Origin: Corinectria fuckeliana
Lineage: Eukaryota > Ascomycota > Sordariomycetes > Hypocreales > Nectriaceae
NCBI GenBank assembly: GCA_019137255.1
Contig: WPDH01000228.1
Location: 62,001-126,000 of the forward strand
Length of the DNA stretch: 64,000 nt
Direction of reading: 5' to 3'
Position numbers and translations under genes: made by a program. Shown piece after piece: positions 30,006 through 41,318 of this stretch (the stretch's first letter is position 1; each line of letters starts with the position of its first letter). The notes under the pieces are model-generated. The model ran no database searches. It worked only from the letters and a program-made list of their open reading frames with translations, and was not told where the DNA came from.

Positions 30006-32324
30006 TTAATCAAAATCTTTCTGCGCGCCGACCCCGGCCGCTTCTTCCTCTGCAGCCGTGTCCCCGTGCAAACGCGCCGTCTCCAGGCCCGCCATGCCCA
30101 CTGTACTAGCCCGTCGCGAGCGCAGGTCTGTAAGCGCCTCGCTCTCGACATCGATGTGGCCGTGGGCGTTGTTGTCGTCCGCGGCGTCCTCCTCATTATC
30201 CGACGTGTCTGGGGACTCGGCGAGGCTGTTCTGGAGGGAGGCCATGAAGTCGCCGGCTGCCGCGAACTTGAGGATCCCCTCTTTGTGCGGCAGCGTCGCG
30301 TACCGCCTGTTTGCTTCGTCGAGGCATTCCCGCGCTTGGATGTGCTTGGACTGTTGAAGCCAGGCATCGGCCGCCAGCACACTCCATGCTGCTGACTTGC
30401 GACGACGGGAGCCCCAGTGCCAGCTTCCCACGCCGCACTTCGAGGCGTAGCAGATGCTTAGTCGCTCCTTCATGAGCGCGTCCCCGACGCTCCCGGGAAT
30501 CTTCGACTCCAGCAGTCGGGTGCCCCATCGTCCAGCGTCATCAATGCTTGTCCCGCCTCGCAGGCGAAGGAGCTCCAAGCCAAGCGTCAGGCTCCGTAGC
30601 GCACCATACGGAGCGACACAGCGCGTATTATAGGAATAAAAGGCAGCCTCCAGCATCTGGTCAATGGTCTCTGCACGGTTCTTGGACGACATATGCTGCG
30701 GCATAATAAGGAGGCTTGCTGCCGCCATCTCGTTCGCCGCGGCATGGTGCTTCCAGGCCTTGGAATCGCTGAAATCGGATCGCAATAGGTCGTACGTCGA
30801 ATGAGCTAGCTTCCAGTCGCGCAGCATGAAGGCATAGTCGGCCAGTTTCCGCATGATGGCCTCTGGAGCCTCGGCCTGGTAGAATCCCGCCATGTTATAC
30901 GTGTCCCTTGAGCTACTGGTTCCGCCTGACGAGGACCGTGAGCTGCCACCAAACGCCCACTTCCTCGACAGGTTCATGAACCGCCCCGTGATGCCCCTAC
31001 GTCGTGATGCGACCTGGTCGTTCCAGATAGAGACGTGTCGCTCCATTGTCGGTAGGATGGACTGTGTCACCATCTCCCGCACGAAGGTCCGGATGGCCGT
31101 AACATCGGATTCAAAAATGTACCTCGTCGGATCTTCGAAATCTTCGTCATCCTGACTTCGTCGAATATCGTCTAGCTCCTCGCTAGCCGACATCCAGTTA
31201 CTACGAGGAAGGAGTATGCTCTCGTCATCCATCTCTAGACTCTGACTGCTTCTCAGTCTTAGGAGATGGCAATGAAGTCCAAGGTGCCGCTTCATCTGGT
31301 CAAAAAGTCCCATCGAGCGTGTGATATCATCCTTCTCTTCATCGTGGACCAGGACGTAGTATCGGAGATAATCGCCATCCACCCAAATAGGAAGTCTCTT
31401 CTCTCCCTGACTAGTCTCTGAATACAGCCTCCTAAGCTCTTCGATGGGGTTCTGATTCCGGGAGCTGATAGCGATGACACAGGCAACCGGATGCGAGAAG
31501 GTCTCGTGAGGCGAGATCGGGAGTCCCGACAACAGTCTCCGCAGGTAGAGTGCGTAGTATGGTGATGTTTCCTCAGTGTCTGAATCCGCTCCCGCAAAGG
31601 CGCCTGGCGGCATGGCTGAAAACGATTCCTCAGCGTACGAGAGGTGTCGCTCCACCACTGCTTCGACGTTGGCGAGGAGTTGCTTGTCCCGCGCAGTGCT
31701 TGCTTGATTCCCTCTCTGGCCTTGCGACGGCGGAGGGTTTTTCAGGCCTGATACTCTTGGGTCTGGGTGCTCAACGTCCTTCCCAAATCTCGTAAAACGA
31801 ATGGAGAAATCCTCCGTCGTCCGGCTCATTCCGTTGCTATCCCTAATTGTAACTTTGCCTTGAACATCCTCGCCGAATGGACGTAGCAGCTCCCACAGGC
31901 CGTTTCGAAACCCCTTCTCGCTCATCAGAGCCTCCGTGTCCTCGGAGGCATAGATGGATACGTGTGGAACGTAGGCTCTGAGAATCAGGTTCAGCGGCTC
32001 GGTTGGGCTGTCTCCCGCATTGGAGGCGGGGGATCGGGACTGCCGGGGATCAAAAACGGTGTTGGAGAGGACGCGAGACGGCGACCCGCGGCCAGCTGGG
32101 GAGTTGGACCTGGATCCAGGCGGCGACAATGTCGATGCGTAAAGCGAAGCTCTCGAGGGGTTGGAGCGGCGGAAGGGCAGGGTGGTCTCGGAGCTCGACA
32201 AGGGCAGCGAATCAATGGTAGACGTCGAATGCCGTGTCTTGGGGAGGTTCATGGTTGAGGCTGCCATAGGCAGTGCCTGGAGCGGTTCCGTCGGCGGTGC
32301 TTCATCTCGGAGAGGCTGTGGCAT
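30006..32324 (-). CDS. TRS85: TRAPPIII subunit Trs85
   Basis: Specific subunit of the TRAPPIII complex, which activates Rab Ypt1 in autophagy and Golgi traffic. Single exon, 772 aa. The N-terminal 110 residues are Ser/Pro-rich and disordered. The conserved body starts at LNLILRAYVPHVSIYASEDTEALMSEKGFRNGLWELLRPFG and continues with SHPVACVIAISS, LPIWVDGDYLRYYVLVHDEE, LHCHLLRL, an RKLADYAFMLRDWKLAHSTYDLLRSDF helical repeat region and YGALRSLTLGLELLRLRG. The C-terminus is acidic. The frame stays open for about 23 codons upstream of the ATG with no other Met, so a short upstream exon cannot be excluded. Confidence 0.92.
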   Translation of the reverse strand: MPQPLRDEAPPTEPLQALPMAASTMNLPKTRHSTSTIDSLPLSSSETTLPFRRSNPSRASLYASTLSPPGSRSNSPAGRGSPSRVLSNTVFDPRQSRSPASNAGDSPTEPLNLILRAYVPHVSIYASEDTEALMSEKGFRNGLWELLRPFGEDVQGKVTIRDSNGMSRTTEDFSIRFTRFGKDVEHPDPRVSGLKNPPPSQGQRGNQASTARDKQLLANVEAVVERHLSYAEESFSAMPPGAFAGADSDTEETSPYYALYLRRLLSGLPISPHETFSHPVACVIAISSRNQNPIEELRRLYSETSQGEKRLPIWVDGDYLRYYVLVHDEEKDDITRSMGLFDQMKRHLGLHCHLLRLRSSQSLEMDDESILLPRSNWMSASEELDDIRRSQDDEDFEDPTRYIFESDVTAIRTFVREMVTQSILPTMERHVSIWNDQVASRRRGITGRFMNLSRKWAFGGSSRSSSGGTSSSRDTYNMAGFYQAEAPEAIMRKLADYAFMLRDWKLAHSTYDLLRSDFSDSKAWKHHAAANEMAAASLLIMPQHMSSKNRAETIDQMLEAAFYSYNTRCVAPYGALRSLTLGLELLRLRGGTSIDDAGRWGTRLLESKIPGSVGDALMKERLSICYASKCGVGSWHWGSRRRKSAAWSVLAADAWLQQSKHIQARECLDEANRRYATLPHKEGILKFAAAGDFMASLQNSLAESPDTSDNEEDAADDNNAHGHIDVESEALTDLRSRRASTVGMAGLETARLHGDTAAEEEAAGVGAQKDFD

Positions 32325-32866
32325 GAAGGCGACTTCGGGGAGGGATGTGTCGTCGAGGTTCGTGTCGTTGAGTGCCGTGTCGATAGTAGTTTGCGATGCC
32401 GCTCAGGGCGGAGCGGATTCACGAGGCGCACGACGGAGAGGGCGGAAGATAGTAGACTGACGACGCCAAGATCCGGCTCTGCATGATATTATTACTGGAG
32501 TCGTAGCCCGGACGAGTCTGATTGGTAGCTGTAGCAAAAGAGAAAGACGAGGCGCGCTCAATTCTCATCTCTAGCAGGAGTCGGGCGACACTGTGGACTC
32601 AAGACAGTCGCTGATGATTCGGTACGTACCTCATCTACCAGAGCCTGAGAGCTTTGGTGCCGCAGCCGCAGATACCCGACTATTCCCAGAACGGAAAAGC
32701 GCATTTCTAGAACCCCCACATTGCTCTACCGGGGCAACGGAGGTACTGGACGTCGCATTCCGGTACCTGCATAAACTGCATGTGAGACAAGAGCTTCAAT
32801 CTCAAGCAAGGCTGTGGTATCAAGAGGCAAGCTTAAAGCTTCACTATTGTCACATATTTCACCACG
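32325..32866. promoter_or_regulatory. Divergent TRS85/CWC26 promoter
   Basis: 542 bp between start codons with no recognised site or gene. Confidence 0.45.
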
Positions 32867-33847
32867 ATGCCCTCAGATCTAGCAGACTATCTCGCCACGA
32901 GGTATCTCGTCGCCGATCCGAAACCCACCAAGAAGCGCAAGCGCAAGCGCGGCGCCGAGCCAGCTGGCTTGGTCATCAACGACGACGACGACTCGAGCTG
33001 GGGCACCTCCCACGCCTATAAGGACGATGCAGACGAGGATGGTCCCCTGACTGTATTAGGGAGATCTGCAGAGTTCAGGAGGGCAAAGAAGAACAACTGG
33101 AAGACAGTGGGCGATGGCGCAGGAAACGACGACAGCGCTGCGGCGGCCGATGCCATCCTCGCGTCTGCAGCGGCCGAAAACGACGCAGTCAAGGACGCCG
33201 ACGACGAGATACCCATCGTGGAAGATGGCGTGAACGTAACCAAGATGAGCGACGGAACCCACGCAGGTCTACAGAGCGCCGCAGCGGTGTCCGCCCAGCT
33301 GAAGCGGCGGCAACGAGAAGAGCGCGAAGACTTCGAGCGCCACCGCAAATCCGCAAAGGAGGAAGAGACGGTATACCGAGACGCCACCGGCCGCCGCATC
33401 GATATCTCGATGAAACGCGCTGAGGCGCGCCGTGCAGCCGCGGAGGCGGAGGAGAAGGAACAGGCGGCTGTGGAGGCACTCAAGGGCGACGTACAGCTCG
33501 AAGAGGCGCGGAAGCGGCGCGAGAACCTCGAGGACGCCAAACTGATGAAGTTTGCGCGGACGGTCGACGATGAGGACATGAACCAGGAGCTCAAGGAGCA
33601 AGACCGGTGGAACGATCCCATGATGCAGTTCATAGCCGAGAAGAAGGACGCCGGGGGCAAGAGCAAGAAGTCGAAGCGGAAGCCTGTGTACGCGGGTGCG
33701 GCGGCGCCGAACCGCTACGGAATCAAGCCAGGGTACCGGTGGGATGGAGTCGATCGGGGCAACGGGTTTGAGGGCGAGAGGTTCAAGGCTATCAATCGGC
33801 GCGAGAGGAACAAGGGGCTGGACTATTCCTGGCAGATGGACGAATAG
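32867..33847 (+). CDS. CWC26: Pre-mRNA-splicing factor Cwc26/Bud13 (RES complex)
   Basis: Component of the RES (retention and splicing) complex that binds the activated spliceosome. Single exon, 326 aa. It starts with MPSDLADYLATRYL and a basic KKRKRKRG patch. The middle is charged and helical (RRQREEREDFERHRKSAKEEE, then TVYRDATGRRID). The conserved Bud13 C-terminus is clear: DRWNDPMMQFI, then APNRYGIKPGYRWDGVDRGNGFE and a terminal LDYSWQMDE. Length is close to the fungal norm. Confidence 0.95.
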   Translation: MPSDLADYLATRYLVADPKPTKKRKRKRGAEPAGLVINDDDDSSWGTSHAYKDDADEDGPLTVLGRSAEFRRAKKNNWKTVGDGAGNDDSAAAADAILASAAAENDAVKDADDEIPIVEDGVNVTKMSDGTHAGLQSAAAVSAQLKRRQREEREDFERHRKSAKEEETVYRDATGRRIDISMKRAEARRAAAEAEEKEQAAVEALKGDVQLEEARKRRENLEDAKLMKFARTVDDEDMNQELKEQDRWNDPMMQFIAEKKDAGGKSKKSKRKPVYAGAAAPNRYGIKPGYRWDGVDRGNGFEGERFKAINRRERNKGLDYSWQMDE

Positions 33848-34143
33848 AAGAATGTTAATAGCAGGACACGATATACCCCCATTACGGAGCTTTGACTCGG
33901 GACACAAGGACGCAAAGGAGCATACAAAATCACCACGACGGTTGCGCAATACATGGTTTACAAAGCCGACAACGTTTCATTACCTACGTGGGATAATGAA
34001 ACTGATTGAAACGAAGGACCCAGAGCCTCTCCATAAAGCCCATCCTATTCGTGCCGTTCAGCGTACTTCCCTCCTCTAGACAAGGGGCGCTTTGTCCTGT
34101 GACGTGCCGCCCAAAACCCGAAATGTGCAAAAGCAGCATGTCT

Positions 34144-36304
34144 CTACACCGGAGCGCTTCCTCCCTCTACCAGCTCTCTTCGTCGCAATCGCTTGTCTTG
34201 CCCATAGTCGCAGACTTGTCTAACGAGCTTGATCCACTGTCCCTTGGGCATTTGCCCCGGTTCACCCCCGACACGCCCCTTGAACTGTTTGATTAACTCG
34301 GTCAGACCAATGCCGTCGGCAGGAATCTTTTCCAGAATCTCCCATCCTTCAACAGTAGGACCTGACCAGCCAGGTGAGGCACCTATCAAGCCTGCGTTAG
34401 TTGTTTGTTCCGTACCGCCAGACCTCAGGTCATCGCCAGTGCGCTGGGCCAAACACTTACCACCTTGGGTCGGGATGGGACTACCAGCCCTCGACGCCGA
34501 GGGAGTACCTCGGGTGCTGCTGCTGACGAGCTTTAGCTTCTTCTTTTTACCGGCACCGTCCGACATTTCACCACCGGTAGCCTCGCCGTCGCTACCGGAA
34601 CCGGCCCCCATCTTGGAGGGTCGCATGGCAGTGCCTTGAAGAAGAGGTGTACCCGCGCGGCTCCCCGTAGCAGGCGTGGTAGTCTTTTTCAGCTTCTTCC
34701 TGGAAGACTCGTTTCCGCTAGATTCCGAGAGGGCCGGGGAGCCTTGCCGCTTGAGCGACTTGCTTTTCTTAGCTGTGTCAGGCTTGGTCTTCCCCTGTGG
34801 CGTGGAGGTGCCCTTGGAGCCCTTGGCCTTGTCTTTCCCCTCGCTATCTTTATTATCGTCGTCGTCCTTCTTCTCTTCTTCCTTATCATTATCCTTGTCT
34901 TTATCCTTATCCCCATCCTCTTCATCAGAAGAGTTGTCCTCAGACTTGGGGAAGTCAGCACAATCCAAATTCAACTCAGATCATAGTCAATCTTACCGAG
35001 CTGCTCCAAGGGTTGTCTTGGGACTTGTCGCTTTCGTAGACGAACTCGCGATCTCGCTTGATGAGGGCTTTCTTAGTCGTCTTGCCATACTTCTCTCGCT
35101 CGAGCTCTTCTTTCAGCTGCGCTTTCAGCTCCCTGTCTACTTCTTTCTCGTCGCCGTCGCCGAACAAGTTGGCGCCAAGTTGCTCGCGACGAATGCGATC
35201 CTTTGTTTCTTTGGTATCCTCGTCATCGTTGCGCTCGAACGTAACCATCTCGTCGTCATCCTGGAACTCATCGCCTGACATGTCAATGTCGTCATGGTCC
35301 ATCTTCTCAAGTCGCGAGGCCGCTCGGAAAGTATCGCTTTCCGTCTTGATCATCTGCCCACGTCCATATAGTGCTTGCCGGGTTGCCTCCACGTCTTGCT
35401 GACCTGCCCTTCGCTCCTCATCCTTCATCACCCAGCGGCCCGCAACAACTTTCTTGTTCATGAGCGCTTCCGCCTCATCAATGGTGAATGGCTGGAACGG
35501 AGGCTTTGACGTAAATCGGTACCACTTCTCCAAAGGAACCATGCGAAACACCGAATGATCTATCATGAACGCAACGTTGGCCTCAGAGAGTGCTGCGACA
35601 TAACTACCAACCCACACGTTCTTTCCATCCACGTCCTCAAGATGCCAAGGAAGTGCCTCCTCATATCGAAGGTCGGACTCCTTCTTGGCAGCCGGAGTCT
35701 TCGGGGCTCGGTTGAAGTTCACCTTCTCTTCCCTTTGTTTCTTGGGTCGCTTGGGATTGAGGTCCTTGGTGACGGGAGCAATCTTGGCCTGGTCTACCGC
35801 CCGCTGGGCTTCTCGATCGGCCTTGGCCTGAGCCATCCTCTCCGCCTCTAGCTCATCAACTGGAACATGCTCCGGAGCTTCAATCTTGACAGTTCTACCA
35901 GGTGGAGGCTGACGCGCATCACGTCGATGTAGGGTAACGGGCCGAGCAAACTCGTCTTGGTCGGCGGGATCAACGGGGTTGTCATCCAGCTTTGCTTGAG
36001 AAAACTTCATCAAGTGATAGCGGATGCCGTCAAGCAGGGCCTTCTTCGTGGTCATGATGGGGATGTCTTTGTAGTCAGGAGCTGGCGGTTCGCTCCATCC
36101 CCCGTGCTTCTTGCGCATCTCTTCAATGTTGGGTTTTGAGCCATTCTGGAAGCCTGGCTTGGGCTGCTGGGAAGTGGGCTTTGGGACGGGCTTTCGTGAA
36201 GCAACGAGCGGGTTGGCGCGAGGCTTCTTGCGCATCGGCCTCAGGGGATTCGCCTTCGGACGACTGGGGACGCCATTCCGGCTTCCGGAGGGCACGCCGC
36301 TCAT
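34144..36304 (-). CDS. TFG1: TFIIF alpha subunit (RAP74/Tfg1)
   Basis: Large subunit of general transcription factor TFIIF, which accompanies RNA polymerase II. Three exons: 36304-34997, 34944-34461 and 34382-34144, with introns of 52 and 78 nt; 676 aa. The N-terminal dimerisation region includes DEFARPVTLHRRDAR, WVGSYVAAL, MVPLEKWYRF and FTIDEAEALM. A long acidic/lysine-rich linker follows, and the C-terminal winged helix contains GWEILEKIPADGIGLTELIKQFKGRVG and WIKLVRQVCDY. Start MSGVPSGSRNG at 36304 fits fungal relatives; the frame is open to 36619 but that part looks like 5' UTR. The 78-nt intron has no stop and is a multiple of three, so retention would add 26 residues. Confidence 0.92.
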
Positions 36305-37842
36305 TTCGAAAGCGGCCCCTTTGAGCGACGGGAGGATGTCGAGAGAAGGGCGCCGAGAGTAAGATCCGAGGCAGCAGCGGTGCGCCCAGAGCCTAAGCAG
36401 GCTGGGGGAGGCGGATTGGAGACGCGGGATCCCGATGAGCGCGGTAGTTTGGTCGAGGACAATTTTGGTCGCGATCGTTCGAGATGACGGTGACTGAGAA
36501 GTCGCGTCGTGGGCCGGAAAAAGGGAGGGTTTATCGCTATTGTAGGGGAGGGAGAGTGTTGGAAGGAAACAAGAGTTATGAGTGTGAAAGAGAGAAGCTA
36601 GCTGATATGACGATGACAAAGGAAAGCAAGCCGACTGGGAGAGTGGCTGGTGGCTTGTGCTTAAAGCGCGTGAACACGCTGTGAAAGCGAGGTACTGGGT
36701 ACGGGGGGATGCTGGCTTTAGAGGCTATGTACGCAGAGAAAGCGGGAGATCGGGCAGCTCCGCAGAGTCGAGGGTACCTTGCATTCACTGAAAAGGTGGA
36801 GGCTTGAGGTAGGTAGCCTAGCTGCTCTTGATCAGTCTGAAAGGTCTTACCTAGATATTAGGTCCAGTCGCATAGAAAATTAGAGCATGTGGCCTGGACA
36901 ACGGCGAATGGACGAAGTTGGGTATAAGCTGCCACCTCTATATTCGTAGAATTCATTATGTGCTACTCTTATCATTTTAACTAATATAACTCCCAAATCA
37001 AATCACTTACTACGTACCTATCTACTTAGCATCTTGTCGCCCCGACCGAACTGCGAGCAAATCGAAAGCTGCAAGAAAACGGGGCTCCAAAACCCATGCA
37101 CAGTACTCGGAACTATCTCCGCACGCGACTCTGTACTACACAGTGAGGTTAGCTTGCGGCTGCGGGGTATCACGCCTCTATTATAGTCCTGCAGTCACTG
37201 AAAACGACGAGTAATGGGTACCTAACATACCGTCCACGTGAGACAATCCGCACGGTATCACCACCACCTCATTCAATTATTCGCAAATAGCATCCATCAT
37301 TGTGGGGTTGACGGGACCATCTGCAAACAACCGTCCAGCCGCAATCACTCATCCTTCAGCTCAGCTCTTTCCAGTACGAGCTCTGTCCCTCTATCCGACT
37401 GCCCTCCATTCTCCTCTTCATTTCTGCCACGCTTTCCACCCGACACTCACACTATCGACAGACTAGCACTGCAACAAGTGAGGCAACAAGTGAGGTCACT
37501 CAAAAGAAACCAAGCTGTCTCAGTCAGATCCCACTTTGTCTCCCTCACATGGAGCCTCAGACAAACACCAACCTCAATCCCAGCCTGTCCCACCGCGGGC
37601 GTCTTTCTTCTCCATCGAACCCTTTTCCGTCCTAGGACTCTCTCTCTCTCTTTCATTTTCCTCGCCTCGTAAGAGCTGAGCATTGCTCCTGTACCTACTG
37701 TTGACTCTCCACGGCATGCATCGGCTCGTCGTCGAGTTTCTACACTCAACTGTACCAGCCGCCAGCCAAAGGCAGGTCAACTTGTGCCCCAAAATACCAA
37801 CACCTCGATTTTTCAAGCACTAGAAAGTCTCTTTCGCCCCTC
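36305..37842. other. Intergenic: TFG1 and nucleotidyltransferase upstream regions
   Basis: 1.5 kb without a credible gene. It includes CTACC/TAGGTA repeats near 36810-36870 and 37010-37030. A CT-rich leader (about 37630-37670, TCTCTCTCTC) probably belongs to a long 5' UTR. Confidence 0.5.
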
Positions 37843-40800
37843 ATGACGTCCAACCGCCAAAGTGACTCGACTGCTGCCTCTGGCAGTGCGTCTTCAGGGC
37901 TTGAGAACCACCTTCGCAACCTCATCGTGTCACACGCCTCAAGCGGAAGCGGTCCAGGATCTTTGTCAATTGCTCCTGCAAACTCTAGTCAGCCTGCTCA
38001 GCCCGGGAACGGTCCGCTGAACAATGGGTTAACTCAGGGCTCTCCCACCCAGGTTGCCTCCAAGCCTGGGCGCAAACGGCCTAACCAGGCCCAAAGACGT
38101 CAAATGAACTCTCAGCTTGCCATTCCTATCGATCCTCGCCCTCAGCAGCCTGCTCCAGCCAGGCCATATTATAGTCCCAATTCTCATCATTCGCGGCCAT
38201 CTCAGTCTTACCAGCGCCACATGCACACAAACTCGCAGCCTCGCGCTCCGCCCAATGAAGGACATGCAAACCCTGCATACGCTCAAGAGCCGTGGAATGG
38301 CCCTCCACAGCATCGCGGCTCCCGGGGTCCCGGGCACCCTCCGTACCACCTCCAAGGCCAACATCCTGAACCAAGACGAGGCGGGCCTGGGCAACTATAC
38401 AACCACAGACGCCCACAACATTTCATGCCAGAAGAAGTCGTTTCCCAAGCCTCTCACCTCGATCAAATCTGTTTCCAAGTTGTCTCCAGCTCTGAAATTG
38501 ATCGATCTGAAATTGCTAACAAGGAAGCCTTTCGCTGCCGAATCGAGGCAATCAGCCGCGAAACTATTGCTCGGTTTGAGAAGGAAAGGAACCCGTCTCT
38601 CGAGTTCACGCCCCTGTCTGTGGAGCTTAAATGTTTTGGCAGCTTGTCGTCCGGTTTTGCGACCAAGGCATCAGACATGGACCTCGGTCTCATCTCCCCC
38701 ATGTCGGCAACTGCACCTGATGCTCCGGGTTCTCATATTCCGCGTTTACTTGAAAAGGCTTTCCTGGATGCTGGACTTGGTGCGAGGCTTCTGACACGAA
38801 CCAGGGTCCCGATTATCAAGTTGTGTGAGAACCCACCAGAAAAGCTTCGCCGGGATCTTCTAGATGAGCGCCACAAGTGGGAAAATGGACTTGACAACGA
38901 ACCTCACGACACCCACGAAGACGACGAGCATGAAAATACCAACGCTCCTGATTATAACGACGAAGACCATGGCCATACCGCACCTGCTGGAGCAGGTTCA
39001 CAGTCCGCCACCGAGTTCACCGTGCCCAGCGGAGTCACTGGGCAGACGCAGAGCTTCCATCTCAGACAAGGGCCCAAGAGTTCCATCTCATCGTATTACG
39101 GCCTGGCTAAGCGAATTCTTCGGAGAGCTGGCGGACGCGACGTTACGATGTCAAGCTTTCGCGACTTCACGGACCAAGATTGGGCTGTTCTTAATCGGGT
39201 CTGCCGGGCATTCGTCGCTGGCCTTGCTGACCCAGAACTTCGGAAGCGCTTAGACAGATACCCGTCTTTTTCATTCGCCGACATACCCCACGGGCGTACT
39301 CTTCAGGGTGTCTGCACCCAAATTGAGGGTGAACATATCATCCAGCTTTGGGAAAAGAGAGGTATCGATGAGCGCCACCCAAATATGCAAAGCCAGACTG
39401 GACTGGCCATAAAGATCTGGGGGGAGATACTCACCAACACTACCTTTGGCGACGACCCTATTTACTATACGAAACAGCTCCAAGTAGCTCTGGATAAGAT
39501 CAAGAGAGCACCATCCGTTCAGTTCCTAACATTGGAACAAGAACAGCACGAGGCCCCTGCACAGTATTTTTCACGCGCCAGTGGAATCTTTGCCAATCTG
39601 AAGCCAGCCAAGGATGAGTCTCTTTCGGTATGGCATAAGACGGCCATGACACAGTATGTCGCTGGTATCCATCAGGAGGAAATTCGGGATGTGGTACAGG
39701 GGTTCTTAGATTCCTTGGGCGAGCCCTTCTCGCCTCGTGTCGTTGCGCGGAGGCATGAGAGCCTTCATCTGGCTTGGGAGCTTGAGAGAGCTCTCGAGAA
39801 AGACCTATACGAAGCACCCCACATCGAAGACATCAAGCAGTACATCAAGCTTCTTCGATCACCCCTTGAAGGAACACATACCTCAACCTCTAACACCGGC
39901 TTCATGATTCCGCTTACCCCTGAAACGTCTGCTCTCGTTTCCAGAATCCGCACGATCCCAGACCCTCACAGAATGGCTCCCAACCAGCCGCGGGATCGAT
40001 ACCGAGATCGTCTGGAATTCCCTAAGACGGGTACAGGTGTGCAATGCGATATCAACTTCTCGGCCCACCTGGCTCTGCAAAACACCCTGCTCTTGCGATG
40101 CTACTCACATACAGACCCACGGGTCCGGCCGATGGTTTTGTTTGTCAAGCATTGGGCAAAAGTTCGCGGGATCAACTCGGGATACCGCGGAACCTTGAGC
40201 AGCTATGGCTACGTCTTGATGGTTCTTCACTATCTCGTCAATGTCGCCCAGCCGTTTGTTTGTCCTAATCTTCAACAGCTAGCACCTCAGCCACCTCCCA
40301 ACCTTTCTCCAGCTGAGATTGAGAGCGTCGTCATGTGCCGAGGCCACAACATCCAGTTCTGGCGGAGCGAAGACGAGATCTTGCGACTCGCCCAAGCAAA
40401 CCAGCTCAACCACAACACGGAGTCAATTGGCCACCTCCTTCGCGGCTTCTTTGAGTACTATGCACAAAGCGGGATGATGAGTGTTTCGTCAGGGAAGGGA
40501 TTCGACTGGGGCAGAGACGTTCTCAGTTTGCGAACCCAGGGTGGCCTTTTGTCGAAGGCGGAGAAAGGCTGGACTGGTGCCAAGACGGTTCTCGAATTAC
40601 AAGGCGCCGCCAAACCTCCATCAGAGCAGAATACTGTGCCCCTTCCTGGTATTGTGCCGCCGAGCGTTGCGGACAATGAATCGCAGGCTAAACAGGTGGC
40701 TCCGGCAAACAAGCCCATCGAGCTCAAGGAAGTTCGCCATCGATACCTCTTTGCCATCGAGGATCCATTCGAGTTGAATCACAATGTTGCGAGGACCGTC

Positions 40801-40986
40801 ACTCACAACGGTATTGTGTCGATACGGGACGAATTCCGCCGGGCTTGGAGGATCATCAGGGCCGTAGGGAGCGGCGGGCTGCAAGAGGATTTGCTTCGAG
40901 ATGTGAATGATGTTGAAGAGAAAGCAAAGGCCTTTCTACAATTGTTGGACGATATTCATGGAACTGGGTCAGTCCAAGGCGAGTAG
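37843..40986 (+). CDS. Cid1/CutA-type RNA nucleotidyltransferase with large insertion
   Basis: Non-canonical poly(A)/poly(U) polymerase family; Aspergillus CutA/CutB, which tag mRNA 3' ends, are plausible relatives, but this is not proven. Single exon, 1047 aa. The first 210 residues are Q/P/H/S-rich and disordered. The nucleotidyltransferase motif FGSLSSGFATKASDMDLGL gives the first two catalytic Asp residues (about 277-279). RVPIIKL follows normally, but the third Asp (CDINFSAHLALQN) appears only near 735, after some 430 inserted residues holding an acidic H/D/E stretch and a helical region. The PAP/25A-associated part (RPMVLFVKHWAKVRGINSGYRGTLSSYGYVLMVLHYL, GHLLRGFFEYYA) is intact. Confidence 0.88.
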   Translation: MTSNRQSDSTAASGSASSGLENHLRNLIVSHASSGSGPGSLSIAPANSSQPAQPGNGPLNNGLTQGSPTQVASKPGRKRPNQAQRRQMNSQLAIPIDPRPQQPAPARPYYSPNSHHSRPSQSYQRHMHTNSQPRAPPNEGHANPAYAQEPWNGPPQHRGSRGPGHPPYHLQGQHPEPRRGGPGQLYNHRRPQHFMPEEVVSQASHLDQICFQVVSSSEIDRSEIANKEAFRCRIEAISRETIARFEKERNPSLEFTPLSVELKCFGSLSSGFATKASDMDLGLISPMSATAPDAPGSHIPRLLEKAFLDAGLGARLLTRTRVPIIKLCENPPEKLRRDLLDERHKWENGLDNEPHDTHEDDEHENTNAPDYNDEDHGHTAPAGAGSQSATEFTVPSGVTGQTQSFHLRQGPKSSISSYYGLAKRILRRAGGRDVTMSSFRDFTDQDWAVLNRVCRAFVAGLADPELRKRLDRYPSFSFADIPHGRTLQGVCTQIEGEHIIQLWEKRGIDERHPNMQSQTGLAIKIWGEILTNTTFGDDPIYYTKQLQVALDKIKRAPSVQFLTLEQEQHEAPAQYFSRASGIFANLKPAKDESLSVWHKTAMTQYVAGIHQEEIRDVVQGFLDSLGEPFSPRVVARRHESLHLAWELERALEKDLYEAPHIEDIKQYIKLLRSPLEGTHTSTSNTGFMIPLTPETSALVSRIRTIPDPHRMAPNQPRDRYRDRLEFPKTGTGVQCDINFSAHLALQNTLLLRCYSHTDPRVRPMVLFVKHWAKVRGINSGYRGTLSSYGYVLMVLHYLVNVAQPFVCPNLQQLAPQPPPNLSPAEIESVVMCRGHNIQFWRSEDEILRLAQANQLNHNTESIGHLLRGFFEYYAQSGMMSVSSGKGFDWGRDVLSLRTQGGLLSKAEKGWTGAKTVLELQGAAKPPSEQNTVPLPGIVPPSVADNESQAKQVAPANKPIELKEVRHRYLFAIEDPFELNHNVARTVTHNGIVSIRDEFRRAWRIIRAVGSGGLQEDLLRDVNDVEEKAKAFLQLLDDIHGTGSVQGE

Positions 40987-41318
40987 GTCTACTCGCGTCT
41001 AAGTGAACTGTGGACGGGTTGGAGAGGTTGGCGGCGGCGCATAGAGGTTATCTGTATTGGGTGGGCTGAGGCTTGGCATGTATGGCATCGGAATGGAGGA
41101 CGGCGAAGCAGAGTGGGATACTCTCCTGCCGGATTATGTGTGACTTCAATGCAAAAGTGCTATCTTCTTATTCATGCTCACGACGAGTTCGTGTCCCGAA
41201 TCCACTCAATAGCAAATTGAACGCAGGTGATGCCAGTTTGGGCATTTGATAGTCACAGGTTAGGCCTGTATTTCTGTCTCAATTGGTGGGCTTTATTATC
41301 CTATTTAGATCTGCAAAG
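40987..41318. other. Convergent 3' region
   Basis: 332 bp between two convergent stop codons; nothing recognised. Confidence 0.5.
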
